This document shows positions 9,927 through 18,435 of a DNA stretch of 64,000 bases, piece by piece. This stretch comes from Diospyros lotus. Its lineage: Eukaryota > Streptophyta > Magnoliopsida > Ericales > Ebenaceae. A program made the position numbers and the translations under genes. Positions within the stretch are counted from its first letter, which is position 1. The number at the start of each line of letters is the position of its first letter. The notes below the pieces were generated by a model. It had not been told where the DNA came from. It was given only the letters and a program-made list of their open reading frames with translations, and made no database searches. The DNA lies in contig NC_068349.1 in the NCBI RefSeq assembly GCF_014633365.1, positions 27,728,753 to 27,792,752 of the forward strand, given 5' to 3'.

Positions 9927-11418
9927 AGACAAGAAAATTGAAGTTTGCATAAGAGGTTAACTGTTTTCTCCTGCACAAAATTCTTGACAGTGATAAATAA
10001 GTGGTAGAGAAGTGTCAATACAGGTTGGAAGCTGGGGAGGGAAAAGTTTGACATATATTGATTTATCTTTTCATTTGAGAGTTATAAGGGAACTTGAGGT
10101 AGGAAGACAGGTGAAAAAGTCAGGTCACTGACCTTGATTGCTTCGTATAAAATCAAAAAGAGAAAAAAGTTGTTTTATCAACCCTAATGTTAGACTTTTC
10201 ATGGTGCAGAAAACATTAGTGGCACAAATAGATTGCTTGCTCATTCTCTGATATACAAGATTTAATTAGATAATGTATGAAAATTCCACCAAGCTTACAA
10301 CCATTTATAAACAACCTCCTCCTCCCCCTCCTCTTCCTCCTCCTTAGTAAGCTAGCTAGTCATGCCATGAAATCATATACTGAACATTGGACACTCCTCC
10401 ATGCACCTGGCTGGGGGAAATGTCCATCCTTCAGTAGCAAGATTGATTACAGCTTCTCACTGTCTTATTCCGATCTCACATGAAATGCCTACTACATTTT
10501 GCTTCTTATCTCTCAAGCAAGAAAATTGCCATCTACAAAGATGAGGCATTGGATGATCTACTCTCATCTACAATGTCTCTAAAACATTGTTTGGAACATT
10601 TGCAGATGGTTCTTCCAGGACTGATCTCATTTTTCTCATTTGTGACAGATGGCACCACTGACTTGTTGCTTGGAGTTTACATAAACTGATTGACACAAAC
10701 AATGTTTTGCTTAGTTACTGTTGAATAAATAGGTTTCCTACAAGCAATTTGTCACCACCATCCTGCTGTTTTGTGAAATATGGTGTTCAAGTTATAACAT
10801 ATCATTGACAGGGTTCCAATTCCCTGTCTTAGCAACATTAGCAGTTTCATATTTCCTCAAACTGAGGAATAAACAATATTTCCTGGTTTAAGTACCTTAT
10901 TTCCTAGGGATTGCCCAACGTCTTTCATCTACTCAATGTGGAGGGCATTCTTAGTGGAGCTTGCAACATTTTTGTGATCCAACAATAGCCACAAAATTAT
11001 ATATATGGACCACAGGAATTGTGACACTACATAATTTGGTGCAATTTGCTATAATTCATCTCAATCCATATGCTTGTTTGATAATATGTGGAATGCTTGG
11101 TTCTTCTGTTGTCCTTTTTCAATGCTCACCTTGTAAAATAGTGAGTTGGGGCATTTGTGATGCTATTCCTTATCTTCATAGATTGTTGCTTGGACATGAA
11201 TGCAGTTGTGCCTTGATAACTTTTGAGGTATGGTAGAAGACTGGTCTTATGTGTGAATATGGTTATTTATGTTCAGTTGCAAGCATATGGATTTGCCATA
11301 CATTGTAATTTTATACATTGAAGTACAAAACTCTATTGGTAATTTTATGTGCTTGCAAGGCCTATGAAGAATACACACACACACACACACGCACACAAAT
11401 TTTCTGTTGTAGATGTAG
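9927..11418. other. Native intron 2 sequence, no gene seen
   Basis: Moderately AT-rich sequence with no terminal repeats recognised. A 91-codon open stretch at 10961-11236 has no recognisable motif and is probably chance or decayed repeat. An (AC)n tract occupies 11372-11397. Confidence 0.5.
11372..11397. repeat. (AC)n microsatellite
   Basis: A run of AC dinucleotides with one G interruption, just upstream of the second LINE fragment. Confidence 0.9.
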
Positions 11419-11965
11419 TGTTAAATATGTGAGGGTTCTTGCATCTTCATGGATGGATGTGAGTAAAGAAGTTAGTCCAACATCATAGATTAAGGATTGA
11501 ATCATGGAATGTTGACCTTGATAGGAAAATCTGTGGAGGTGGTGGACTTGATGATTAGGAGAAAAATAGTATTATGTTCCTCCAAGAGATGAGATAGGTG
11601 GGAGGGAAGGTGAAAATATTAACAAAATTTGGATATATACTTTGCTTCAAGGAAGGATTATGCAAGGAACAGAGTGGCTACTATTATGGATAAGACCTGA
11701 AAGGATGGGATAGTGGATGTGAAGAGAATGGGAGATATAGATTGTAGCTAAACTTGTTCTAGGAGAAGAGATGAAGACAAAATTTTGGGAAGATGTTGAG
11801 GGTTGTTAGGTACGAGAAATACTTACCTAAAGGAGAGGTGATCATTATAAGAGATGACTTAAATTGTCATGCCCGTAGAGAAGGAAATGAGTACAGAGAT
11901 GTACATAGAGGTTATGGGTTGGAGAAAGAAATAATGAGGGCTAAAGTGATTTGGAATGATCAAAA
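11419..11965 (+). pseudogene. Second RTE-like LINE endonuclease fragment
   Basis: It aligns by eye with 6046-7750 minus the inserted DNA element. Shared phrases are 'agggttct..atggatgtgagtaaagaagtta', 'caaggaaggattatgcaagga', 'gagaggtgatcattataagagatgacttaaatt' and 'tacagagatgtacatagaggttatggg'. This places it in the endonuclease domain of the same LINE family. It is broken by stops and truncated at both ends. It is followed by a purine-rich stretch (about 12007-12130). Confidence 0.7.
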
Positions 11966-12119
11966 GATTGATTTGATACTGAATCTGATGCCAAACAATA
12001 GAAAGATTGGGGAATAAAGAGAAGAAAGTAGGGAAAGAAGAAGAAAAGAGGAAGCTCAAGAAAGAAGAAGAAGAAGCTTTTGGGAAAGAAGTAAAGGCTG
12101 TGAAAGAGAAGAGGGAAAC

Positions 12120-12340
12120 TAAAGAGGGCAAATCAATATCAATTATATTTAATGATCAAAAGGTTAACTTCGTTCATATTACATTGTATACCTTATTTAT
12201 AGGGAAAAATCTAACCTAACTGCTTAATTATGAAATCCTATCCAAATCTTATCATACTATAATCATCTATTCATCTTAACAGGATAAAGATGAGAAGATA
12301 AACCTGTCTAAGATACAAGATAAAACCTAAACCAACTATG
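12120..12340 (-). mobile_element. Possible LTR fragment with a TATA box
   Basis: Read on the minus strand the segment has a copia-LTR-like layout: ATAGTTGGTTTAGG at the start, repeated TATCTT phrases, and CCCTATAAATAAGG near 12200. No partner LTR or duplication was found, so this rests on composition and the TATA motif only. Confidence 0.25.
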
Positions 12341-12489
12341 GGTGCATTTGGTTCTGAGTTTCTATCCAAGTTGAGTTGAGTTGGGGGTCAAACAAAGTAA
12401 AATAGTTGTTTGGTAACCAGAAAAAAATCATTAACCTGCGTTGAGTTAGGTGAGTTCTGTAACTTCTGTTTTCCAAAATTCAACTCCAT
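12341..12489. mobile_element. Truncated inverted-repeat element (half)
   Basis: The start GGGTGCATTTGGTTCTGAG resembles the terminus of plant hAT or Tourist-like miniature elements, with repeated GTTGAGTTGAGTT inside. The other terminus is missing because a gypsy LTR begins at 12490. Confidence 0.3.
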
Positions 12490-12839
12490 TGTCATGACCC
12501 CAAGGATATATTAGTAATTATATATTAGATGTATTTCTTTTTGGTTGTGCTTCGCTGCTATAGTTATTTGTACTGTTCAGTTGTATTGTAACTAAAAGGA
12601 TAGAACGACCTATAAATAGGTTAGATTAGTTAGTGAATGATATTATTGAATGATAATCTGAATTCAAGTCCTTTCTCTCTTCAATTTTCTCTCGATCGCT
12701 CTATTGTCTCTCCCAATCTTTTCTGTTCTCTCTCAATTCTCCCTCTTTTCTTCTGATTCTCCCTCCTATTCTGTCCTATCTCCCTCGATTTCTTCCAATT
12801 TCTCACTTAAAACCCTAGGTTAAACCTAGGTGCATGACA
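12490..12839 (+). mobile_element. 5' LTR of a gypsy element (gypsy F)
   Basis: This 350-bp LTR has 7-base inverted termini TGTCATG...CATGACA. A TATA-like CCTATAAATAGG lies near 12610, followed by a pyrimidine-rich R/U5 region, as in many plant gypsy LTRs. A degenerate initiator-Met primer binding site follows two bases downstream. No 3' LTR of this family is in the window. Confidence 0.75.
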
Positions 12840-12841
12840 TT

Positions 12842-12854
12842 TGGTATTAGGGCC
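12842..12854 (+). other. Primer binding site (tRNA-iMet, degenerate)
   Basis: TGGTATTAGGGCC differs by two bases from the usual TGGTATCAGAGCC. Its position after the CA end of the LTR fixes the orientation. Confidence 0.75.
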
Positions 12855-13266
12855 AACGGTTTTTGGCTGCAATACAATTATCTGTTGTTAATTGAGGCAG
12901 ATCCAGGCTATCCTAGAGGCTGTTTTCAGGGACAGATTCAATTGATTCTCTAAATTCACTGCAGAGTGGCTGGATCTCAGTTGTTGAATTGGATATAGGT
13001 GATTCAGGAAGGCAGAACAGAGTTGATCAATTTTAGGAGGTTACATCAGAGTCAATTGAACTCTCTGGGAGCTGCAACAGAACCGATCAAACTCTTTGGA
13101 AGGTGCAACAAAGCTGATCGAATTCTCAGGAGATAGGCTGATTTCTCTATTTTGATTATTGACAGAGGCAGATTTAGGAAACTGTTTCAGAGGTGGTCCT
13201 TGGAAGCTGATCAAGAGTCGATTATCAAGAGGCTGTTTTAGAGGCGAAATTTCAAGGATTTGAACT

Positions 13267-13752
13267 GTGGAGATGGCCGAAGGGACTCTTGAAAGTGTAC
13301 AGTCATTGGAGAAAACATTCAAGGAATGTTTTGCTAAAACATTCAAGGAGGGTTTTGCTAACGTCAACCACAAGCTGGATGAAATTCTAATTCAAATTTC
13401 AAAGAGATTTCAGGTCAGTATACCAGTGGAAGGTTTTTCAAGATCCACTGCAGAACCGATTTTAGCAGAAACTGGAATCCTACCTACTACCTCCAGTTTG
13501 CAGCGAGAAGCTGATGAAGCAGTTGAAATGGATCAGGCAATTCTGGATGCCAAGAAAAGAATGACAGTTGCTGGAAAAATCAATGTGTCACCTTTGGAGG
13601 AGATAACTGTTGAAGATGAACCTTTGGTGTACGCCACCAGCCAGGAAGCCAAAGATGCTGAGAAGTTAGGAAAGGACACAACAATTTTAGAAGTAGGGAT
13701 ACCTATTTGGCTTCAAGTTACGGGCTCCATTTGTGGCCCTAAGGAAATATGA
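13267..13752 (+). pseudogene. N-terminal gag-like ORF of gypsy F
   Basis: The open frame of 161 codons is 3' of an LTR and primer binding site. It starts MAEGTLESVQSLEKTFKECF and carries two FKE(C/G)FA repeats, with amphipathic helices typical of the N-terminus of chromovirus gag. It stops before any recognisable gag core, zinc knuckle or pol. A frame change shortly before 13752 or a deletion is likely, because the sequence beyond belongs to a minus-strand element. Its assignment to gag rests on position rather than on a conserved motif. Confidence 0.5.
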
Positions 13753-13884
13753 TGGTTGATTTTTCTGTGAGGAGGCAGCCCTGTAGGTTCTTAAAAAGTT
13801 GCTCATTTTGCTCAAAAATCTGTTTAGTTATTGTCAAATCCTCGAGGATCTGCCAATGGTCAATTCGGAGCTCCTTCCGAATTG
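13753..13884 (-). pseudogene. Start of a gag-like frame on the minus strand
   Basis: The minus strand reads through WQILEDLTITKQIFEQNEQL and the following residues, a helical gag-like N-terminus downstream of the LTR at 13885-14202. It collides with the plus-strand gypsy F frame. A perfect inverted repeat (11-base arms GTCAATTCGGA/TCCGAATTGAC, 6-base loop) lies at about 13859-13886. Confidence 0.35.
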
Positions 13885-14202
13885 ACAATGAATGCCGGGA
13901 ATTCGAGAGAATTCCCTGGGAAATGAGAGCGGATAGATTGATAGAGAAGAGAGAGATCAGAAAGACGAGAGAGAGAGAGAGAGAACAGAGAGTTTGGAGG
14001 GAAATTCAGAGAATTCTGTATTCAATTTCTGGATGACTCTCCATGTGGGGTGGGTTGCAATTTATACCCATTCCCCGCGTACATGTGACAGTTCCCGCCA
14101 ATGGCTAATTACAAATAGCCTAACTACATTATGTTATTACTTTCTACTACTCTTCCACTTGCAACGTTACATTTTACCTAAGTACCCTCCTTGTACGTAA
14201 CA
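13885..14202 (-). mobile_element. LTR of a minus-strand gypsy-like element
   Basis: In minus orientation it starts TGTTACGTACAAGG at 14202. It has a TATA box GGGTATAAATTG near 14075 and then a pyrimidine-rich R/U5 with a (CT)n tract (13968-13981 on +). It abuts the protease of gypsy A. The left boundary is approximate because no clean CA end or primer site was recognised. Confidence 0.5.
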
Positions 14203-14577
14203 GTTATTTACTGACTGGTGTTGGTTTAGGTGACTGCCACTGTGCTACTCTCAGTTGAAAAAATTCAGCAATTTCCCATTGTAACTCCATCTTGTGTAGT
14301 TGTTTGGATCCCAAGGGTATATCTCTGGGTCCGGATTCTCCTTGCAGCTGAACCTCACTGTCATTCCACTGAATCTTTGAGATTGAAGCCTGGAAATTGA
14401 TTTTGATTTCCCCAAGCACCTCCAACCACTGTATTCCCAACACAACATCAGCACCCATAACAGGAAGTACAAAGAAATCCCGTGTCAAGTTCACTTGTTG
14501 GAACTTTAATGGCACCTATGGGCATCTGTGTTTACATGAGATGTAATCTCCATTGCCAATAATGACTTAAAAGTCCT
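14203..14577 (-). pseudogene. Gypsy A protease, C-terminal part
   Basis: The minus strand reads IIGNGDYISCKHRCP, then PLKFQQVNLTRDFFVLP and ADVVLGIQWLEVLGEI. This is the flap and the hydrophobic VVLGIQWL signature of gypsy aspartic proteases. It stops at 14204 where another LTR begins. One stop lies between the two motifs. The catalytic Asp end is further right, at about 17220, beyond two insertions. Confidence 0.8.
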
Positions 14578-14792
14578 TGTAGAAAATCCTTGTAGAAAAT
14601 CATGTGATTACAATTTTGTATTTAGGTGTGTAGTTATTTTTATCTCTAGGTGACAATTTTTCTTTCCTTAACCAATTCAGTTTTTTCTTCCTTAACCGGT
14701 GCCATATGGATAGTTTCTCCCTTGTATTTTCTATATATATGTATGTCTAATCAAATGAAAAGGTGAGAGAAGTTTTTCTGTCCAAAACTACA
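14578..14792 (+). repeat. 5' LTR of the TRIM-like element
   Basis: Starts TGTAGAAAATC and ends AACTACA. It contains a TTTCTATATATATG promoter-like stretch. Compared with the 3' LTR it has an extra 13-base copy of TGTAGAAAATCCT at its start. Confidence 0.85.
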
Positions 14793-14804
14793 TGGTATCA
14801 AAGC
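14793..14804 (+). other. Primer binding site (tRNA-iMet)
   Basis: TGGTATCAAAGC, one mismatch from the usual TGGTATCAGAGC, directly after the LTR. Confidence 0.85.
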
Positions 14805-14822
14805 GGGGTTAGACAAAGAGTT

Positions 14823-14823
<1 letters not shown>

Positions 14824-14869
<46 letters not shown>
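14824..14869. repeat. (GA)n followed by poly(G)
   Basis: A GA dinucleotide run ends in about ten G, just inside the left LTR of the TRIM-like element. Confidence 0.9.
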
Positions 14870-14874
14870 CAAAG

Positions 14875-15027
14875 ATGGTGAAGTTAATTTCCCGAGAGAA
14901 AACACTTCCATCATCAGCCATGGCCCATCTCCTTCTATCTTTGTCTGCCATTGCCGCAATCACAATCACAACTGTCATCGTTGTTGTTGCCCTTAACCAC
15001 AATCACAACCATCGAAGCCACATCTAG
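14875..15027 (+). CDS. Short hydrophobic ORF, 50 codons, unknown
   Basis: Starts at ATG 14875 (MVKLISREKTLPSSSAMAHL), followed by a run of about 25 hydrophobic residues rich in Ile, Val and Ala, then a His/Asn-rich tail and TAG. It reads like a signal-anchor peptide and lies between the (GA)n tract and the RPL21 copy. It could be part of a second captured host sequence or chance. There is no evidence of expression. Confidence 0.3.
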   Translation: MVKLISREKTLPSSAMAHLLLSLSAIAAITITTVIVVVALNHNHNHRSHI

Positions 15028-15052
15028 AGAGAAACAAAAGCAGTGAGAGAAG

Positions 15053-15420
15053 ACGTTGGCCGGTCACGAACTGAGATTCAGAAAGAGACCTGTTCTCTTA
15101 GCTCTTCAGAAAGAAAGGGAACAATCCTGCTGTCAATGTACCTCAAGACTTACTACATCAGAGACCACGTCAACCTCAAGGTTAACAGGGTTGTCCACAA
15201 GGGCATGCCCCACAAGTTCTACCATGGTGGGATCGGCCATTTCTAAAACGTCACCAAGTGCTCCATCAGCGTCAAAGTCAACAAGCAGGTGGGTAATAGG
15301 ATAATCAGGAAGCGAATTCATCTGCATGTTCAGCCTTCAAGTTGCAATCTGGAATTTAAACAGAATAAAATGGAATGATGAATTGAAGGCCGAGGTTAAG
15401 GAAGAGACACACCAAATTAA
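15053..15420 (+). pseudogene. Captured, intron-less ribosomal protein L21 (eL21) copy
   Basis: The conceptual frames match plant eL21, a component of the large ribosomal subunit, from its first residues: AGHELRFRKR near 15059, VNRVVHKGMPHKFYHGGIGH around 15186-15240, [31 protein letters not shown] and finally [13 protein letters not shown] near 15378. The initiator ATG reads ACG. There is a frameshift near 15110, a stop at 15244-15246 and another frameshift near 15372. The last quarter of the protein is not recognisable. No intron is visible, so it came from an mRNA, probably by template switching during reverse transcription. It cannot encode a functional protein. Confidence 0.85.
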
Positions 15421-15774
15421 ATCCTAATCAGCCTTTGGGAGATCTCAAGAATCAGGTTGTTGTCGGTCATATCTCTAGAGGAACTGAAGGATGACATTGG
15501 TGCAATACCAATAAAATAAATCTGATGTTGCAGTGGCTTAGAAATGTAATTTTTTTTACTACAGTTAAGGTTAAAATGATGGACAGTTAGGGTTATTACT
15601 TCAGCCCAAGTATAAAAAGCATTTTGAGGGTTATTGTTTCAGCCCAAGTGTAAAAAGCATTGTAAGGATTGTTGTTTGATCCTGTGAAAAAGCATAGTGT
15701 GGTTATAGCCTTGCTCGTCAAATGCTATCATTGTAAAAGAGGATAGTGCTCACTTCTCATAAAAAGGCATTTGA

Positions 15775-16040
15775 TAGTAAATTTCATCTTCCACAAGATG
15801 GAACAAGAGAAATGCCACAAAGGAGAAGTATTCCAACCTTGAAGACACAACAAGTCGGCACAAGAGAAATGCCACAAAGGAGAAGTATTCCAACCTTGAA
15901 GACACAACAAGTCATAGTAAATTTCATCCTGCACAAGATGGCACAAGAGAATGCTGCAAAGGAGAAGTATTCTGACCCTAAAGGCACATCAAGTCAGAGT
16001 AAATTTCATCCTCCACGAGACGACACAAGGAGTCTAAGAT
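15775..16040 (+). repeat. Tandem repeats (57-bp unit within an approximately 85-bp pattern)
   Basis: A 57-base unit (ACAAGAGAAATGCCACAAAG..ACACAACAAGTC) occurs at 15801-15857 and 15858-15914, nearly identical. Diverged copies follow, each introduced by 'agtaaatttcatc(c/t)(t/c)(c/g)cac'. Open frames across it come from the repeat period being a multiple of three and are not genes. Confidence 0.85.
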
Positions 16041-16292
16041 GCCACAAATGAGACATATTCTGACATTTAGGGCATAGCAGAGACATTGTCAAGCAAGACC
16101 TCTCAGTTACCCAATATCTTAGTCATCTAACTAGATATTGATAGCAACTCAACATGTTCAAAGTGACCTTAATAAATAGACACTTCATAAAGAAAAATTG
16201 AAGGTGGACAAGGATCTACTGAAGACTCAGTTTGAAAATGTGAAAATCCAAGCCGGACTTCCCTAATATTTACAACCCAGCATGAGGCGGTA

Positions 16293-16494
16293 TGTAGAAA
16301 ATCATGTTATTACATTTTTGTATTTAGGTGTACAGTTATTTTTTATCTCTAGTTGACAATTTTTCTTCCCTTAACCGATTCAGTTTTTCCTTCCTTAACT
16401 GACGCCATATGGGCATTTCTACCTTGTATTTTCTATATATATCTATGCCCAATCAAATGAAAAGGTGAGAGAAGTTTTTCTGTCCAATACTTCA
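16293..16494 (+). repeat. 3' LTR of the TRIM-like element
   Basis: 202 bases, TGTAGAAAATC to CTTCA, collinear with 14591-14792 apart from scattered substitutions. It is followed by the duplication GTCCT. Confidence 0.85.
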
Positions 16495-16552
16495 GTCCTT
16501 CATTTCTTTGCTGTAAGTCCCAACTTGTGGGCCATGCGAGATTGAATGAATA

Positions 16553-17192
16553 GTTGTTAAATCGAGATTCAAATTGAGAATCGAAATCCTTATTTTATGA
16601 ATCGTGAATCGGGAATCGAATTGAATCGTAAGATTCAGTACAAATTCTCAATTTTAACTATAAATAATATATATTCATAGAAAATAAATAATGTGCCCAC
16701 TATGATCAATTCTTTTAAATATAAATAGATAAATAATATTTCTAAATATATTTGCTGAGCTTAAAATTATACCAAAAGGCAAAAGTATATTCATGTTGCC
16801 TTTAAATTCAAATTGCACCAAACCAAACCACTTTCAAATTAACAAGTTAGGAAAAAAAAAAAAAAAAAGCTACAACTATTAGGCTACTAATAAACTCCAT
16901 TGTCTATAATCTTCACTAGTTATCAATTATCTTCATCTTCAAGTTCGAGAGCATCATCATCTTCATCATTTTCATCATCTTCTTTGTCTTCAAACATAGC
17001 CAAATCGGACGAATATTTGATTAAAGCACACATGCAAATGAAGTTGCACGAATCGTGCGATTCACGGTCGATTTGTCCGATTCACGGTCGATTCTAAGGG
17101 ATTTTCGATTTACCCTATAGATTTGACTCGATTTTTATATGAATCGAGTTAAATTGTACGATTCAAATCGTGAATCGTATGATTCTAACAAC
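16553..17192. mobile_element. 640-bp non-autonomous DNA element
   Basis: The termini GTTGTTAAATCGAGATTCA and (reverse complement) GTTGTTAGAATCATACGATT form imperfect inverted repeats, flanked by AATA on both sides (16549-16552, 17193-17196). The interior is AT-rich with repeated 'gattcacggtcgatt' phrases near the right end, a Ser-rich low-complexity frame and no transposase. It interrupts the gypsy A protease just after the catalytic IDNGST, and the protease continues as FIQSRMAHKLGL on the other side. The superfamily is uncertain because the short duplication fits none cleanly. Confidence 0.6.
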
Positions 17193-17813
17193 AATAACTT
17201 GTAGGTACTACCATTGTCAATCAACACCTGAACATTTTGGCCCTTTATTTTCTTGTCACTTGGATAGTTTTAGGGCTACTTTGACCTTCTAGTGCATGGT
17301 AACTGATCTCTGGAGTCTGTTCCAGGAGCTTTTCGCCCTGTGAGCGATTATCTTGTCCCTACAACGGGTTTTCTTCCTCTTTCTCCATATCTTGTCCCAA
17401 TAGAAATAGAGAACAACTCTTACATTTATGGCCAGGGGGAATTTTTCATAACAGTTATAAAATGGCCCCTTTTTTCTTTTAATTTTCATCTCTGCTGAGG
17501 TAAGCCTTCTAACTGGAAGACTTTGGGCAGTAACTAGTTTGACAAGGTGGTTTGATATATGGTTTTAGTGGTATTTGGTGGTGGTCCTGGTCCTAGTATA
17601 TACACGGGGTAGCTACCAATGGTCAAATAGGCTAACACTTTAGGGGGTTTGAATCTATCTTCACCTAGTGTAGGCAGACCAAAAGCTTGAGTGAGCGTGG
17701 TAGGCATATGGATCACTATGTTTCAAGTTTAAGCCTAGCTAAGCAGCTAATCATAAGATCTTCTAGCACTCTTGCCACTTGGTTGGAGAGGGTCTCAAAC
17801 TTGGTACGATATT
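17193..17813 (-). pseudogene. Gypsy A gag C-terminal part, zinc knuckle and protease start
   Basis: Minus-strand reading: KFETLSNQVARVLEDLMISC (gag core end) near 17790, a zinc-knuckle region FYNCYEKF followed in another frame by PPGHKCK near 17420-17450, and VLIDNGST (aspartic protease active site, Asp of IDNG) near 17215. Stops and at least one frameshift are present. It is cut on the right by copia 1 and on the left by the 640-bp element. Confidence 0.75.
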
Positions 17814-18119
17814 TGAAATAAGCTGAATTCTTACAAGCTTACTTGAATGTTATTGAATCTGAGTATAGGTATTTATACAAATACAAAATATTTATGCTCT
17901 CTCCTGAAAAACATGAATAAATTCAAATTTAGATAACAGTAACTGATCTTCGAAATGCTGGAATTATCTTCTTCTTTCAAGCTGTATCATTCCTTTGAAT
18001 TTTGGAGCTTATCTTATCTTCTAGGCTGCCTTATCTTTTAAATCTTGAAGTCTTATCTGATCTTCAACCACCCTATCTTTCCTTTTTAAAACTTGAACAT
18101 CCAATCTCATCGTCCAATA
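17814..18119 (-). repeat. 3' LTR of copia 1
   Basis: 306 bases. On the + strand it runs TGAAATAAGCTG to CGTCCAATA; the terminal CA has changed to TA. A minus-strand TATA box (TTGTATAAATACC) lies near 17875. Confidence 0.9.
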
Positions 18120-18130
18120 CTCCCCCTCAA
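18120..18130 (-). other. Polypurine tract of copia 1
   Basis: Minus-strand TTGAGGGGGAG adjoins the 3' LTR. Confidence 0.85.
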
Positions 18131-18435
18131 GCTAGTGAATAAATATTTGTCATTCCCAGCATGCCAATAAGTGATTTAAAACCTGGTCTTACCATGGCTT
18201 TGGTAAACATATCAGCCACTTGACTTGTTTTAGGAATATAGGTAGATTAATTCCTCCTTCCTCAATTTCCCTCTTTATGAAACTTCAATCTATTCTCACA
18301 TGTTTCATTCGATTATGCTGACCTAGATTATTAACTATACTATTTACTGATTTACTATTATTGTACACCTTTGTTTGTTGTGATAAAGGAATATGAAAGT
18401 CTTCTATCAGCCTTTCTAACCAAATCATTGAAAGG
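18131..18435 (-). pseudogene. Copia 1 RNase H C-terminal fragment
   Basis: It is collinear with the RNase H end of copia 2 (38171-38480), sharing the segment around the 'gtca(a)gtggc/caccacttgacttgtt' and 'cttcaatctattctcacatg' phrases. It breaks off at about 18435 where unrelated sequence begins. Confidence 0.75.

Larger units (their letters stand above)
14578..16494 (+). mobile_element. Small LTR retroelement (TRIM-like) carrying an RPL21 copy
   Basis: The element is 1917 bp with LTRs at 14578-14792 and 16293-16494 and a perfect 5-bp duplication GTCCT at 14573-14577 and 16495-16499. A primer binding site follows the left LTR. The interior (1.5 kb) has no gag or pol. Instead it has a (GA)n/(G)n tract, a short hydrophobic ORF, a degraded processed copy of the ribosomal protein L21 coding sequence and 57-bp tandem repeats. 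It must have been mobilised by proteins supplied in trans. It sits in the protease gene of gypsy A. Confidence 0.85.

Noticed and set aside
10961..11236. 91-codon ORF in intron 2
   Set aside because: No recognised domain, no start context or splice signals; length is compatible with chance in this sequence.
15731..16051. Repeat-protein-like ORFs on both strands
   Set aside because: Consequence of a 57-bp tandem repeat with a period divisible by three.
16900..17097. Ser-rich 65-codon ORF
   Set aside because: Low-complexity TCA/TCT trinucleotide run inside the 640-bp element.
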